Origin: Liolophura sinensis
Lineage: Eukaryota > Mollusca > Polyplacophora > Chitonida > Chitonidae
DNA length: 64,000 nucleotides
Assembly (NCBI RefSeq): GCF_032854445.1
Contig: NC_088300.1
Span: 24,409,608-24,473,607 of the forward strand
Direction: 5' to 3'
The position numbers were made by a program, and so were the translations under genes. The notes beneath the pieces are model-generated. The model was given only the letters and a program-made list of their open reading frames with translations. It did not search any database and was not told the DNA's origin. This document shows, in pieces, positions 46,301-54,892 of the stretch. Numbering within the stretch: position 1 is the first letter of the stretch; every line of letters begins with the position of its first letter.

Positions 46301-49300
46301 AACCATTACATTGCCTACAGTCACGCAGAGAAATGCTTTCTCTATTATGAAGGATTGACAAACAAGATGTGCATGTACAAAATCTATCACTTCAGGACAT
46401 GTCCTAACCATTGTGTTTATCTCACATTTGCTCTCTTTTGCCCTAAAATACAAGTAAACTGTGCTTGTAAGAGATTATTAAGTGTTAGCCCATTAATCTT
46501 CATGTAGATTCAGGTCAAGGTTCATTTCATCTGTCATAACACTTATTTTTAATTGGCACAACACTTTCATATTTTATATTAAATGGAACATTTTGCATGA
46601 ATATTGATCTGCCATATTTGTAAAATGCCTCTGCAAAGTGTGAATACCCTAAATCCTCAACCTTTTTAAGCGCCCCTGCAACCAATATTTTTAATCATTC
46701 TGAAAGAACTACTGGTGTAGAGAAATAATTTGCATAGTTTTATGAAACTTGCATTTTTAGAGTCATTTTCATAATGACTGTATGCATAACTTCCAATCCA
46801 AAAAAAAAATACTTTGGTGCTTGAAAAGTCTGTAGATTTACAGTAACCGTTCAAGTAAATCAAACCCTGCAAGTATGCGCCACAAAATATCAGACCAAAA
46901 TGCCAAACAATTAACCTATTAACATCCAAAGTTCTCAAAAGCACTAAGTACTGAAACAGTTCGGGTGATTGGCTATATACTGTACTAAGCCATCCTTAAA
47001 AGCATTATCTGGCCAATCCTCCTAAACGGTACCCTAAGACAGAAACTTGTCCCACAATGATTTTTGTAAGGTGAATTCCAGCAGTTTTATAATTTCACAA
47101 CATACACGTTCAAGTATATCATATACATGTATGGTTAGCGCACTAGTGCAGCGTAATGACCCAGGAGCCTCTCACCAATGCTGCTGCTGTGAGTTCAAGT
47201 CCAGCTCATGCTGGCTTCCTCTCCAGACGTACATGGGAAGGTCTGTCAGCAACCTGCAGGTGGTCGTGGCTTTCCCCTGGGCTCTGCCCGGTTTCCTCCC
47301 ACCATAATGCTGGTCGTCGCCGTATAAAACACCAATCAAATAAATATATATGTATGTAACCAATGCGGTCGCTGTGAGTTCAAGTCCAGCTCATGGTGGC
47401 TAAGGCTTCCTCTCCGGCTGTAAGTGGGAAGGCCTGCAGCAACCTGTGGATGGTCGTAGGTTTTCCCCAGGGTCTGCCTGGTTTCCTCCCACCATAACGC
47501 TGGCCGCGTGAAATATTGTTGAGTACAGCGTAAATCACAAATCAAATAAATAAATATTATTTATTTAGTTCTAGCCATATCATGGAGGGTTGAGCTGCTC
47601 TTGAATCTTTATCAATATTTAAATGTAGCGACTTTCAGCAACATATCACATGCTCAAAGTAACAGGTACATTCATGTGTAACAATTATGAGCGTTCACCC
47701 AACCATTTACATTGCATATGCTAAATTGTGTGATATGTGACTCAATATAGTTACAATGTACCCTAAATGACCTAAAATTTCATCCATGAATAAGTAGTTC
47801 ATTTTCCAAGATTCTGGGAGGTCTATGGATTTTAAAAAGGTGCTTTAAGAGGATAGGAAGGTAAGATGATATCCTACAGGGAAAATGTAAATTTTAGCAC
47901 CAGAAGTAATTAATGACATTTTTTTGCCTCCAAAAATATTCTTTGAGGCTGAATTTTCAGGTCATTTAAGGTATGTAGATTTCGATGCTTCAAAGCATTG
48001 ACTTGAAACTGTTTCAATTTGTCCTGACCCCGGAAATTATTTATGGGGATCGATAAGACTAGCTATCACAGCTACATGGATTTACTCCTGCACTAAATTT
48101 ATCAGTGTTTGGGCAGTTGTTGTTGAGAGGACATGGTTAGACAGGGAGGTACATTGTTTTCAGAAGACAGTTACAGAAGATTTGGAGATATGATTCAGTC
48201 TGTCTAAGCATGGTCTGGCCTAAACTATAAAACACACATCATACATGACAATGACACTGACAAGTTTTTCACAGTGGGGTGTGTCCTATTTTATAGGGTT
48301 ACCGGTACTTAAGTTGAATGCACACAATAATGTCACATGTACATCAAACTCTGTTGTTTGCTTACACTCTTATAACACTGCTTACCCAAGAAAGAAATAC
48401 TTAAAAATACTAGCATAGCATTTAATACAAAGATAATTACAGAGGCACACGTGAGCAAAATTATGTCACTTGGTATGAAAAGCACAAGTAAGCACAACTA
48501 TAAACAGACAACAGTCAGCAATTAAATGGCAGATGGTGATAAAATGTCAACATCCATCCAATATAAATATCATTATCAGCTGAAAAAACATTTCAAATAG
48601 ATACATAATGAATAGTACTCACATAATGTAAGTTGTAATTAAATGACTCAGGAGGCTCTCACCACTGTGGACGCTGTGAGTTCAAGTCCAGCTCATGCTG
48701 GCTTCCTCTCCATGGGAAGGTCTGTCAGTAACCTGCGGATGGTTGTGGGTTTCCCCCGGGCTCTGCGCGGTTTCCTCCCACCATAATGCTGGCTGCCATT
48801 GCATAAGTGAAATATTCTTGAGTACGGCTTAACACACCAATCAAATAAATAAATCAATATACATGTAGCCAACATAATATAGTACATGTATGTGTTTCAA
48901 ATAAGTCTTGCTAATGCCATGATTGGTTCAGAGTACAATGTACCATTTTGAACACTGAAAGATAAATGTACTTACACAGCTTACAATATTTCACTTTTAA
49001 ACACTAAATGAGCACACATTCAATGGCGTTGAAATTTATGTGTGATCAGATTCTATTACCTTGTAATAGCGAAATACCGGTGCGTGGAACTCATCTGTGT
49101 GTGAGGATTGATAAGTTTATTAGACAGGAATTCTGTGGAATGTTTTCCTGGAATGTTGGCAGGAAGCGATTGATTCCGTGGATAAGCATTTTCAGCTTCA
49201 GCTGACCACATTGTGAGTACACCCTCAGACTTTAACAGTAAGACAAACTGTCGCTGCATAGTATAATGTAATGATGCTTATGTTCTGGAGATGTGACACT

Positions 49301-51637
49301 CCACCTGCTTCTGTCAGTTGACATATATAAGCAGACTGGACTCATCAATCACGCCAAACTTTCAGAGCATTTAATGTTAACATTCTTTCAACTCAAGTCT
49401 TAAAGTGTTTGTTGAATGCTGCTATACCTTCAAATGTTTACTATACTTTGGGATATGTCTAACTCACAAAGATTTATTCGCGCCAATTTGAAATGCCTTG
49501 TTCACTATAAAATGTTCTCTGCTGCAGATATCAGCCATTAAGGCATAGTAATTCCTCTCTCTGCATGTTGTGTGCATAAGCTGTTCACAAACAGAGATAA
49601 GTAGTCCGTTTCATAACATAGGTCATATTTCAGTTTTAAAGTCTCCGTCAGGGTTACGACAATATAATCTTCAATGTAAACAGTATACACTAAGCATGTT
49701 TTACTTTCCTTTTCTTGCAGCTTTTTACCGCTCACACAATACATAAGGTACACTACACATGGAATGGACTGTCATTTGCTCAATCTGTCATCTAAAAGAT
49801 AACAAATGATGGAATGATTACAATGGACTTGTTGTGCTCATAGGTATATATATCTGCTGAGTGTTATATTAAACAGCCGCCACACTTTCTGACACCTATT
49901 TGACATGAAGGCAAATGATATCAGAATTGAGGCTAAAATGTGAAGACTTACCTTCGTTGTGGTGACAAGTTCGGAGGCCATCTTTACAGACATGACACGG
50001 TCCGTCTGATCTTCGAATGACATACAAGTTGAGGTAGACACAATAGACTGAGCATCTGAGGCCACTGATGTCACTGAACTGTCAGACCATTTTCGGAAAA
50101 GCCTCCTTTCCTTAGCACCATCTGCAGAACTAGCTGCTAAGTAAGATGAGGTTTGGCAAGGATTGTGTCCTAGGTCTTGGGTTCTGTGGTCAGAGTTGCT
50201 AGGGTCATGTACAGAGGGGCTCCTGGGGATGTTTAGAGAGGGACTGCTGTGATCACTGACTATTACAAAAGGGGGTGCGGAGAAAGTTGTAAGGGAATTG
50301 GCTGGCACAGCAGACAAGTGGCTGTCGTTGTATTTATCCAACATATTTGAACTGTTCTCTTTTGGCCAGTCGTAACCGGCATGTTGCAACGCTTCAGATT
50401 TTGCTTGCTTGGGGGAGTTGACCAATTCCGCCTGACATTTCCATCTGTGTACAGCAGAGAAAGTGGATAATGGCTCTTCCACAGAAATGTCCAGAGACTC
50501 ATCCTCAGGAGTCCTCAAATCCACAGCTGAGTCAGCATTACTAGACCTCTGACTGCTCAAACTGCCGCCACTCTTGCGACGCACAGAAGGCACGTGTAGC
50601 GTGAGACGATCTTCAAATAGATCACAGGGCAAGGAGGTATCAAAGCCAGGACTTAGGCTCACCTTTTCCGCGTCTGTGTGACTCAGATGGCAGGCTTCAT
50701 CCAGCTTATCAGGGTCATCCGTGGATGATGCATCATGCAACTTTTCTGGTAAAACTATAGTGTGAGTAAAGCTAGGCACAACATTGGTATTTCTTTTTAA
50801 ATATAATTTAAATTCTGATCGTTTCACAGAAGAATTCCTGATCCTGTCTGAATGTGGTAAGTCTTGGAATGTGTGCACACGATGGTCTTGGCTGCCACTT
50901 GCATCCTTATCTGGAGGTGTTCGCAATTCCAGAGAAGAATTTGAACGATACATGCGTGGTGAAGGTGGATCAAAATCACCACTATGCTGGTCAGATTGGG
51001 GATGTTCTTCTACACTTCTGTTTATAAAAGAGGCTGTCTCATGTCTTGATGTAGTACACATGTTGTTTCGACTATGGGAACATACACATGTGTTGTTGTA
51101 TTCTTTTTTGGTTTGATGAGTTTGGCATGGAAACAATTCAGGTTCACTTCCATACACAGTTGAATGTTTATGCTTAGTGGTGTTGAAGTAATGAGTTGTG
51201 CCATAATGAGATTGTGATTCTCTTGAAAATGATGAAAATGGTACTGACTGTGAACAATATAGCTTATCATGATGATAACTGCGTTGACCTGTAATGGTTG
51301 GTTTATTAGGTAGAATTTGGTAAACATGTTTTGAGCATCTAGATGAGCTTGGATAACTCTGAGAATTAGGCCTGCTTCTATGAGCTGATAGGGTCGGTGG
51401 TCGTCCAGTACTTGGGGTTGTTAGGCTTTCTGGTTTTGAGCGTTCCTCCACGTGAGTCCTATCAGATGGCTCACCTAGATGAACATACAATTGGGACAAT
51501 GGAAAATGGTTTTTACCACTAACAGATGATGGTAACTTATGAATAATGGAGGCACTACTGGTGCCAACCCATCGAAGCTCAGGGTCTGGGCGAGTAGGCC
51601 TTGTGTCACTTGTTTTATGCTCTTTCCTCTTCTGCAT
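19200..51637 (-). CDS. ITPK: Inositol-trisphosphate 3-kinase, at least ten exons
   Basis: Phosphorylates Ins(1,4,5)P3 to Ins(1,3,4,5)P4 in the cytosol, ending IP3 calcium signalling and making IP4. Exons in transcript order: 51,637-49,952, 41,304-40,684, (alternative first 28,653-28,552), 25,701-25,599, 24,201-24,061, 23,735-23,608, 21,401-21,252, 20,403-20,302, 19,841-19,770, 19,394-19,200 (stop TGA). All seven 3' exons chain in frame to 296 residues. Landmarks: a basic Trp-containing helix ([16 protein letters not shown]) matching the calmodulin-binding segment of animal ITPKs; the IPK signature [36 protein letters not shown]; the metal-binding IDFGKT; and [11 protein letters not shown]. 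Long form about 1,065 residues (human ITPKB 946), short form about 330. Whether ITPKA-, B- or C-like is not resolved. The 5' UTR exon is tentative. Confidence 0.92.
19770..19841 (-). CDS. ITPK: ITPK exon (24 codons)
   Basis: Acceptor TTAACCAG, 72 nt, phase 0-0, donor GTTTGT (weak). Encodes a basic helix ending SEFFAKHE, which joins LVGSSLL exactly as in animal ITPKs. Confidence 0.93.
19899..20027 (-). mobile_element. SINE fragment, 3' half, in ITPK intron
   Basis: Tail, ATTTGATTGGTGTTTTACGC, CATTGTGGTGGGAGGAAACC and CACGACCATCTGTAGGTT; head missing. Same transcriptional strand as ITPK. Confidence 0.85.
20302..20403 (-). CDS. ITPK: ITPK exon (34 codons)
   Basis: Acceptor TTGTTTCTAG, donor GTGAGT, phase 0-0. 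Encodes [16 protein letters not shown], typical of the ITPK inositol-binding lobe. Confidence 0.93.
20662..20932. repeat. 45-bp minisatellite, 6 copies, in ITPK intron
   Basis: Units of 45 bp starting CTAGAGAAAGTGATAATACT and ending near AATCCTGTGCTCTAT, differing at only a few sites. On the ITPK (minus) strand every unit ends in CACTTTCTCTAG, which resembles a 3' splice site. Confidence 0.95.
21252..21401 (-). CDS. ITPK: ITPK exon (50 codons)
   Basis: Acceptor TTGTTTTAG, donor GTAGAA, phase 0-0. Encodes [18 protein letters not shown] and the conserved [18 protein letters not shown], ending FRIEGIK. Confidence 0.95.
21402..23607. other. ITPK intron, nothing further recognised
   Basis: About 2.2 kb of AT-rich sequence without SINE copies, tandem repeats or supported exons. 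Confidence 0.5.
23608..23735 (-). CDS. ITPK: ITPK exon with the IPK catalytic signature
   Basis: 128 nt, phase 1 start, phase 0 end, donor GTCAGT. I placed the acceptor at GCTAAG because the resulting junction reads [12 protein letters not shown], matching the spacing in animal ITPKs; a later AG at GATGCAG would break the frame with the preceding exon. Holds [15 protein letters not shown]. Confidence 0.9.
23862..23945. repeat. 22-bp tandem repeat, about 4 copies
   Basis: Unit AATAAATAAATAAACACATTGC-like, in an ITPK intron. Confidence 0.85.
24061..24201 (-). CDS. ITPK: ITPK exon (ATP-site lobe)
   Basis: Acceptor TGTTCACAG, 141 nt, phase 1-1, donor GTATCC (weak). Encodes [15 protein letters not shown] and a [17 protein letters not shown] stretch; ILKK carries the conserved ATP-binding lysine region. 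Confidence 0.9.
24245..24302 (+). repeat. Dispersed repeat fragment
   Basis: GCCCGAAACTCGAACATGAG followed by GATGAAGCCATCGTGTTTCA, related to copies near 14,812 and 56,465. Not the SINE family. Confidence 0.5.
24765..25615. repeat. 42/44-bp minisatellite derived from an ITPK exon-intron junction
   Basis: Two blocks: about 7 units of 44 bp (24,765-25,095) and about 10 units of 42 bp (25,190-25,615), joined by a degenerate stretch. On the minus strand a typical unit contains GACATAAAG|GTGGGTAAT (42-bp block) or GACATAAAG|GTGGGTAC (44-bp block). This is the sequence of the ITPK exon end and its 5' splice site at 25,599/25,598. The last unit overlaps the real exon by about 16 bp. Because 42 is a multiple of 3, the block reads open on the plus strand; that ORF is not a gene. 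Confidence 0.95.
25599..25701 (-). CDS. ITPK: ITPK exon with the calmodulin-binding helix
   Basis: Acceptor CTATTACAG, 103 nt, starts phase 0, ends phase 1, donor GTGGGT. Encodes [16 protein letters not shown] and [10 protein letters not shown]. Joins the next exon as GHKGNF, as in other ITPKs. Its donor region is the seed of the adjacent minisatellite. Confidence 0.95.
25873..26479. mobile_element. Possible MITE-like element bounded by perfect 16-bp inverted repeats
   Basis: ATGGTAGTTACTATGG at 25,873-25,888 is exactly matched in inverse at 26,464-26,479. The 607-bp interior has no transposase. No clear target-site duplication is visible, so this may not be a transposon. Confidence 0.35.
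26551..26585. promoter_or_regulatory. Octamer and CRE-like sites in ITPK intron
   Basis: ATGCAAAT at 26,551-26,558 and palindromic TGACGTCA at 26,578-26,585. They lie 0.9 kb upstream of the calmodulin-helix exon on the ITPK strand. Possibly regulatory; short motifs occur by chance. Confidence 0.25.
26720..26859. mobile_element. Imperfect hairpin, MITE-like palindromic element
   Basis: Arms TGTTATCATGGTTGG and CCAACCATGTTAAC at the ends; inner arms TGGTGAGAGTGGAA and TTCCACACTCACCA; centre ATAGTGATTGAGCCAATCAC. The fold runs nearly end to end over about 140 bp, with mismatches. Confidence 0.5.
26860..28551. other. ITPK intron, nothing further recognised
   Basis: AT-rich, many scattered TACATGTA-type motifs, no SINE or supported exon. 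Confidence 0.5.
28552..28653 (-). CDS. ITPK: ITPK alternative first coding exon
   Basis: ATG followed by 34 codons to a consensus donor GTAAGT, phase 0, matching the phase 0 start of the exon at 25,701. Encodes an acidic N-terminus ([20 protein letters not shown]). No acceptor lies just before the ATG, so it looks like a first exon from an internal promoter. It would give a short isoform of about 330 residues. Confidence 0.7.
28654..30650. other. ITPK intron and putative internal promoter region
   Basis: Upstream of the alternative first exon. A weak SINE-tail remnant lies at about 29,491-29,551. A diverged repeat at 29,590-29,720 resembles 33,885-34,030 (both contain TTTCAGGGCTTCA and AAAAAGTACAAT). 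Confidence 0.4.
30651..31076. repeat. 57-bp minisatellite, block A, about 7.5 copies
   Basis: Units of 57 bp (pieces: TACAAACATCCTCTACTGTT, CATGCACATATATACATG, TACATGTAGAAGTGTCACG). Same family as block B, from which it is separated by a 164-bp unrelated segment. Confidence 0.95.
31077..31240. repeat. 164-bp segment embedded between minisatellite blocks
   Basis: Starts TGTATGTTCTATCGACGTG and ends AGCCAGAAAATGAAGAC. It matches 35,665-35,828 over its full length with two differences (C/T in each case). It interrupts the 57-bp array exactly. Confidence 0.9.
31240..33436. repeat. 57-bp minisatellite, block B, about 38 copies, with higher-order structure
   Basis: 57-bp units; since 57 is a multiple of 3, both strands stay open for more than 550 codons, which does not indicate a protein. 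Rare variants recur 912 bp apart (16 units): GTGTTATG at 32,187 and 33,099, and an identical stretch of over 120 bp starting TCTACTATTC at 31,921 and 32,833. This shows duplication of a 16-unit block. Confidence 0.95.
33437..35345. other. ITPK intron with one arm of a dispersed inverted repeat
   Basis: 33,495-33,640 is a diverged inverse match to about 35,970-36,115: both arms carry TTTCTCACATGGTTAGAC and ATCTTTACTTTTT when read in opposite directions. No supported exon. Confidence 0.5.
35346..35456 (-). mobile_element. SINE with internal deletion
   Basis: Tail ATTTATTTATTTGATTGGTG joins directly to GGGGAAACCCACAACCATCC, skipping the CGGCGGCCAGCATTATGG core; ends at GGAAGCCAGCATGA. Confidence 0.8.
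35665..35828. repeat. 164-bp segment, second copy
   Basis: Lies in unique intron sequence; probable source of the copy inside the 57-bp minisatellite. No terminal repeats or open frame of note. Confidence 0.85.
36180..36221. repeat. (TA)n microsatellite
   Basis: About 20 TA units with one interruption, in an ITPK intron. Confidence 0.9.
36222..37256. other. ITPK intron, nothing further recognised
   Basis: AT-rich unique sequence, several TACATGTACATGT motifs, no exon supported. Confidence 0.5.
37257..37612. repeat. 44-bp minisatellite, about 8 copies
   Basis: Unit pieces TATATGTACGTACTTGTACT and CATGTAAATGTATACATT; copies nearly identical. Rich in short palindromes (GTAC, TGTACA). Confidence 0.95.
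37656..37750 (+). mobile_element. SINE fragment, 3' part
   Basis: GCTCTGCTCGGTTCCACCC, GAAATATTCTTGAGTA, ATATCAAATAAATAAATAAA. 5' truncated. Confidence 0.8.
37751..39320. other. ITPK intron, nothing further recognised
   Basis: AT-rich. No exon, SINE or tandem repeat that I can support. Confidence 0.5.
39321..39460 (+). mobile_element. SINE fragment, 3' half
   Basis: GTGGGAAGGTCTGCCAGCAA, CAAATGGTTGTGGATTTCCC, AATACCAATCAAATAAATAA. Head missing, small deletion in the core. Confidence 0.85.
39461..40683. other. ITPK intron, nothing further recognised
   Basis: AT-rich; short ORFs near 39,813-40,127 have no support. Confidence 0.5.
40684..41304 (-). CDS. ITPK: ITPK N-terminal exon (207 codons), low-complexity
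   Basis: Acceptor TTTCCAACAG, donor GTACGG, phase 0 at both ends. Encodes a Ser-, Asp-, Cys- and Gly-rich region ending [10 protein letters not shown], which would join SSWKKIK so that a basic patch precedes the calmodulin helix, as in vertebrate ITPKB. The apparent start at 41,301 is GTG within the exon, not a real start. Confidence 0.75.
41305..42836. other. ITPK intron, nothing further recognised
   Basis: Unique sequence. A 22-bp direct duplication (GTAGAGTGAATAAAACACAA) occurs near 41,980-42,024. Confidence 0.5.
42837..44010. repeat. Three diverged direct copies of a 190-310-bp segment
   Basis: Copies near 42,837-43,145, 43,208-43,400 and 43,708-44,010. Shared landmarks in order: AGTAAATCGACC-type start, CAGCTC or CTTC before AACGATTTT, ATAGCCCTTTGCACTCA, TTTTCAGCTTTA, TCACGTGAC-type, ATCACAATTTGCGGC, ACATGGCAG. 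The middle copy is truncated. Confidence 0.65.
44011..44896. other. ITPK intron upstream of the nested gene
   Basis: AT-rich, no element recognised apart from a GT-rich stretch near 44,560-44,630. Confidence 0.4.
44897..44902 (+). promoter_or_regulatory. TATA box of the nested secreted-protein gene
   Basis: TATAAA in the context GTGTATAAATTTG, 61 bp before the ATG at 44,958 and 40 bp before the ATG at 44,937. Confidence 0.4.
44958..45647 (+). CDS. Secreted protein of unknown function, intronless, nested in ITPK
   Basis: I do not recognise this protein. It has 229 residues from the ATG at 44,958, chosen because it opens directly into a classical signal peptide ([20 protein letters not shown], likely cut after Gly or Ser). 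An in-frame ATG at 44,937 would add seven residues (MVHTPAA) and weaken the signal. The mature part has few cysteines (SHKC, LCAC, MSC), one N-glycosylation sequon (NET), and Trp-rich helical-looking stretches ([36 protein letters not shown]). Composition and base use are clearly coding-like, in contrast to the surrounding intron. It lies antisense within the ITPK intron 49,951-41,305, with its own TATA-like box, so it is probably an independent gene. A CACCTGCAG at 44,948-44,956 could be a splice acceptor of an unseen 5' exon. Confidence 0.75.
   Translation: MIRFVILISIAILGVVGSPLSHKCLQLITDNGLSKNFNETIAHAIHSMTVEGLKMFNSKATESNHIPTVNHNLKSVQKVLPFAPNDPVGSDFATHTMNTIDKILSHLENSDDGLGPNWSPIERVAHTFHMLDLWVKIHELYWQKVAPNPPSSQLCACLTRTEDNGITAAVKWVADHYESGTPITLLNRPIPKLTNANSWTVWKKRLLHYYSDQSLFDAATYMSCATRDF
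45648..47131. other. ITPK intron and 3' flank of the nested gene
   Basis: AT-rich. An AATAAA near 46,098 could serve the nested gene. No other gene supported. Confidence 0.4.
47132..47350 (+). mobile_element. SINE, near-full-length
   Basis: Starts GGTTAGCGCACTAGTGCAGC (box A region), box B GTTCAAGTCC, core CACCATAATGCTGGTCG, then lacks the TAAGTGAAATATTCTTGAG piece before AACACCAATCAAATAAATAT. Confidence 0.9.
47358..47555 (+). mobile_element. SINE, second copy in tandem
   Basis: Begins CCAATGCGGTCGCTGTGAG and ends CAAATCAAATAAATAAATAT, only about 8 bp after the preceding copy and in the same orientation. May be a separate insertion into the first copy's tail. Confidence 0.9.
47556..48637. 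other. ITPK intron, nothing further recognised
   Basis: AT-rich unique sequence. Confidence 0.5.
48638..48854 (+). mobile_element. SINE, lacking box A head
   Basis: ATGACTCAGGAGGCTCTCAC, GTTCAAGTCC, TCCCACCATAATGCTGGCTG, CAATCAAATAAATAAATC. Small deletion between CTCTCC and ATGGGAAGG. Confidence 0.9.
48855..49951. other. ITPK intron, nothing further recognised
   Basis: AT-rich; short ORFs on both strands without support. Confidence 0.5.
49952..51637 (-). CDS. ITPK: ITPK long N-terminal exon, disordered
   Basis: Coding from an internal ATG ([11 protein letters not shown]) to donor GTAAGT after TTTK, phase 0; 562 codons. The exon itself reaches 51,691, where an acceptor TGTCTTTTCAG is seen, and the frame stays open to it, so an upstream start is possible. 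The protein is Ser-, Pro-, His- and Asp-rich with no domain that I recognise, like the long N-terminal region of ITPKB. It ends with a short hydrophobic-polar helix ([17 protein letters not shown]). Assignment to ITPK rests on strand, matching phases and absence of another 5' candidate. Confidence 0.65.
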
Positions 51638-51691
51638 TCTGATACTGCAAACACTCCCCACATCCAGCTGCTCGTTTAAGGTTTGGAAAAA

Positions 51692-52812
51692 CTGAAAAGA
51701 CACAGGTAAAAATATATGATAGTTGCCTTTCTTGTAGGAAAAAAAAAAAGCTATTGAATGTATAAAGTTCCAGGTCTCAATTCAACCTGAAAAGTTATGC
51801 ATTTTGTAAGCCAGCAGGTAATTGCTGATGGGCTAAAGCTACCTAATTCTACAGGTAATCTGAAACAGGTTAAGCCAAGATACTTGCACTTGAAACAGGT
51901 CGAGACAGACATTAGAAGCGATCATATGGATTGTGAATTGAGGCAATATTGACTAGCCAGAACGAAGGCATCAGGCCTACATGTAGATATCAACATATGG
52001 CTCTCTACTATATACATATTGTTTTTACAGGTTTTTGAAGACATAATAGTGGTTATGTTATTAGGCTGGTCCGAAATGGGTTTTAACCCGTATATCACTG
52101 GTATTTTCAATGCCAACTCTAAGTTCCTCTAAGTCATGAAATATCAAAAGCTGTATATAAACAACCATTTACATTTCAGTTTTTTTTTTTTTTTTTGTTA
52201 GATGCTGTTAAATGCCATATTCAACAATGTTTAACTTATATGATGGTCCAACTGTGGTAATTTCTAGAGATGGAGCTAGACAAGTGGTCTTCAAGTGGTT
52301 TTGCTTGAGTATTGTTCCATCATCAATCACCATTATCAGCTTCTATAATTAACTGGGTAAAACATACAGGGCAAAAGTAAAATATTAGTGAATGAAAAAA
52401 AAATTCTGATGAGATGTTGTGTTGTTTTCCCTGTAAATGCTGCCATCACAGAGCTGTCAATCCAGATAGGACCAAAGATGTGAGAACCCCAAAAGCCAGG
52501 ATCCAGGAGTTGCAGGTCTTGGGTCCGGTCCTGGGCAAATTCCAGGTGAGGTGTGTGGATTGGCTATGCCCCCCCACCCCCCACCAGGAGAAAATAGTGA
52601 TTTTATACTTATTTTTAGTTAGATTTAGTTACAGATTTAAATAGTGAAAAGATGATTTTTGATTAAAAACGTTTAAGTGAAAACCTTCTGAAGTACAAGT
52701 GAAAAATTCTTCAGTCAAGGCATTAAACACAAATCAGATTAGAACAACAGTGGCTGGTATGACAGCGCCCAAGGGCCTATACTAAGAGGAGTGGCCGACA
52801 CGTAAAACCTAC
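51692..52812. other. ITPK first intron (inferred)
   Basis: AT-rich. Weak SINE remnants at about 52,197-52,250 and 52,695-52,740. No exon. Confidence 0.35.
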
Positions 52813-53260
52813 CTTTCCGTCAACACCGGTCAACAGGTGGGGGAATCATTCCGAGATCCGGACGTATGTAGGCCTTCCTATCAATCAAACTATTACACTG
52901 TCGACACGCTATCATACCACACCAACAAACTAATTCTGTAATACAAGGCTGAACGACACAGTCAATGGGGGCGCGCAACGGGCGCGGAGACTGGACAAAG
53001 ACTTCATCATTTCGTCATCAGCTGTTGACAGGATTTTTTTTCTCTCGATCGCCACTCACTGACGACATGCACCAGGGTGTTCCACGTGTGATATTCCTCC
53101 AAATAACAGACAATAACCTAGTTCCACGGTCCCTTAACGAGTTAAAATCTTCTCTGACGTCACGATATACGACAAAAATTACCTAAAGTATCACTGTTAT
53201 TCGTGAAAATGACACTCCTTTCCGCTTCATCCCCTGCATCTTTCCCCATAGCGACTAGCC
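52813..53260 (-). promoter_or_regulatory. Putative ITPK 5' exon and promoter region
   Basis: GC-richer than its surroundings with several CpGs. On the minus strand GTGTTGACGGAAAG is followed by a consensus donor GTAGGT at 52,812, so 52,813 upward could be a non-coding first exon. Its ATGs lead to short frames only. Confidence 0.4.
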
Positions 53261-53620
53261 GCGCCGTCGTATCCACAGAATCGTCGCCACCGTTTCGTAT
53301 TTGTATGGCCCGATCGGTGTTCCCTACTATGTATGTACATGTATATATAGGCTTATATATTGTCTGACAAACCTGTCAAATCCTGTTAACACCGCTGAAA
53401 CGGATCTGATTTTAATATTATGAGATTCATTTTCCATCCAAAGTACATGTACTATACATTAAAAGGTGCGTGCACCCCAGTAGCCCATGTAATTAAGACT
53501 GAATATGAAACATATGCTACTTTGAAACATATCCCATGAGGTAAGGGCCTATAGATCCACGTACACGTAGGATCAAAACACAGTCACAAATCATGTGATG
53601 AGATTGATGCGCGAAAAAAA

Positions 53621-53834
53621 TATTTATTTATATATTTATTTATTTCATTGGTGTATTACGCTGTACTCAAGAATATTTCATTTATACGACGGCAGCCAGC
53701 ATTATGGTGGGTGGAAACCGGGCAGAGCCAGGGGGAAACCCACGACCATCCGCAGGCTTTCCGAATTATGGCCGGAGAGGAAGCCAGCATGAGCTGGACT
53801 TGAACTCACAGCCTGTACTAGCTCGCTAACCAGC
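53621..53834 (-). mobile_element. SINE, near-full-length
   Basis: Tail, GGTGTATTACGCTGTACTC, CGGCAGCCAGCATTATGG, CCACGACCATCCGCAGG, TGGACTTGAACTCACAG. Short deletion between box B and head. Confidence 0.9.
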
Positions 53835-54043
53835 TGACATTTAAAATACGATTTTAAATTTTGCGTCCCAATTATAAGAAACTGACATTCGAACACGTTA
53901 GAAATGTCGTGTGAAGATAAATGTACCAAAATTTCAACTTCCAGCACCAAAATCTAACCACTGTGACAAGGTTTGTAGTTTTGACTTAAGTCAGAAATGT
54001 GTTATTTGTGGAACTGGTCCAAGTTATGTAAGATCGTCTCAAC

Positions 54044-54050
54044 ATATATA

Positions 54051-54084
<34 letters not shown>
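54044..54084. repeat. (TA)n microsatellite
   Basis: About 20 TA units with one interruption. Confidence 0.9.
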
Positions 54085-54088
<4 letters not shown>

Positions 54089-54319
54089 GTCGATATATAA
54101 AGTTCGACGTCACTACCAAACTGAAATCCATAGTCGGTTTCTTTTCCTTACCAATGTGCTATCCAGTCAAACATATTTCTAGTTCATTTACGGGATAACG
54201 ATGTGACATTCATTAATATTACACATGTACAAGAATATGGTAACTTGTTATCTATCGCCGTGAACAACATCAAACAGTGAATTATATACATGTAGGCCTA
54301 TAAAGAGTATAGTAGTCTT

Positions 54320-54470
54320 CCACGGCCATCCGAAGGTTGTTGAAAGACCTTCCCACGTACCACCGGAAATGAAGCTAGCATAAGCCGGACTAAACCTGAA
54401 CTCCGCGATCGCATTGGTGAGAGGCTCTTGGATCACTGCCTGTGCAGCGCTAGCACGCTAACCACCTCAG
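54320..54470 (-). mobile_element. SINE fragment, 5' part
   Basis: CACGGCCATCCGAAGGTTG, GAAAGACCTTCCCACGTACC, CGCATTGGTGAGAGGCTC and box A remnant GCGCTAGCACGCTAACC. Tail missing. Confidence 0.8.
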
Positions 54471-54694
54471 TCTTTCTTGAATTTCTCTTCCACCCATTTG
54501 GTACACTCATATCCAGCCCACCTCACAAGTGGGAATGTTAACTGAAAGGGTGGCACAGTTTACCATGGGCACTCCCTTGTCATGCACGTACGCATAGTTG
54601 ATCGCCAATGTGTAAGTGAAAAATTTTTGCTTGAGTGTAAGTACATTATACGTACATATATGCAAATCCACCCTGAGGTAACCCCTTCCCGATA

Positions 54695-54892
54695 CCGCGC
54701 AATGACCCAGGAGCCAGTCACCAATGCGATGGCTGTGAGTTCAAGTCTATAGCTCATGCAGGCTTCCCCAATATGCCCGTGCGTGAGAAGGGCTCTGCCC
54801 GTTTTCCTCCCACCATAATGCTGGTCGCCGGTCGTATAAATGAAATATTCTTGAGTACAGCATAAAACACCAATCGTGCAAATAAATAAATA
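54695..54892 (+). mobile_element. SINE with internal deletion
   Basis: GCGCAATGACCCAGGAGCC, GTGAGTTCAAGTCTATAGC, GGGCTCTGCCCGTTTTCC, TATTCTTGAGTACAGC, tail GTGCAAATAAATAAATAG. Confidence 0.85.

Noticed and set aside
53160-53245. Minus-strand ATG ORF (MGKDAGDEAERSV...) followed by a donor-like GTAATT, as ITPK first coding exon
   Set aside because: It ends in phase 1, but the next exon (51,691) needs phase 0. Could still be 5' UTR.
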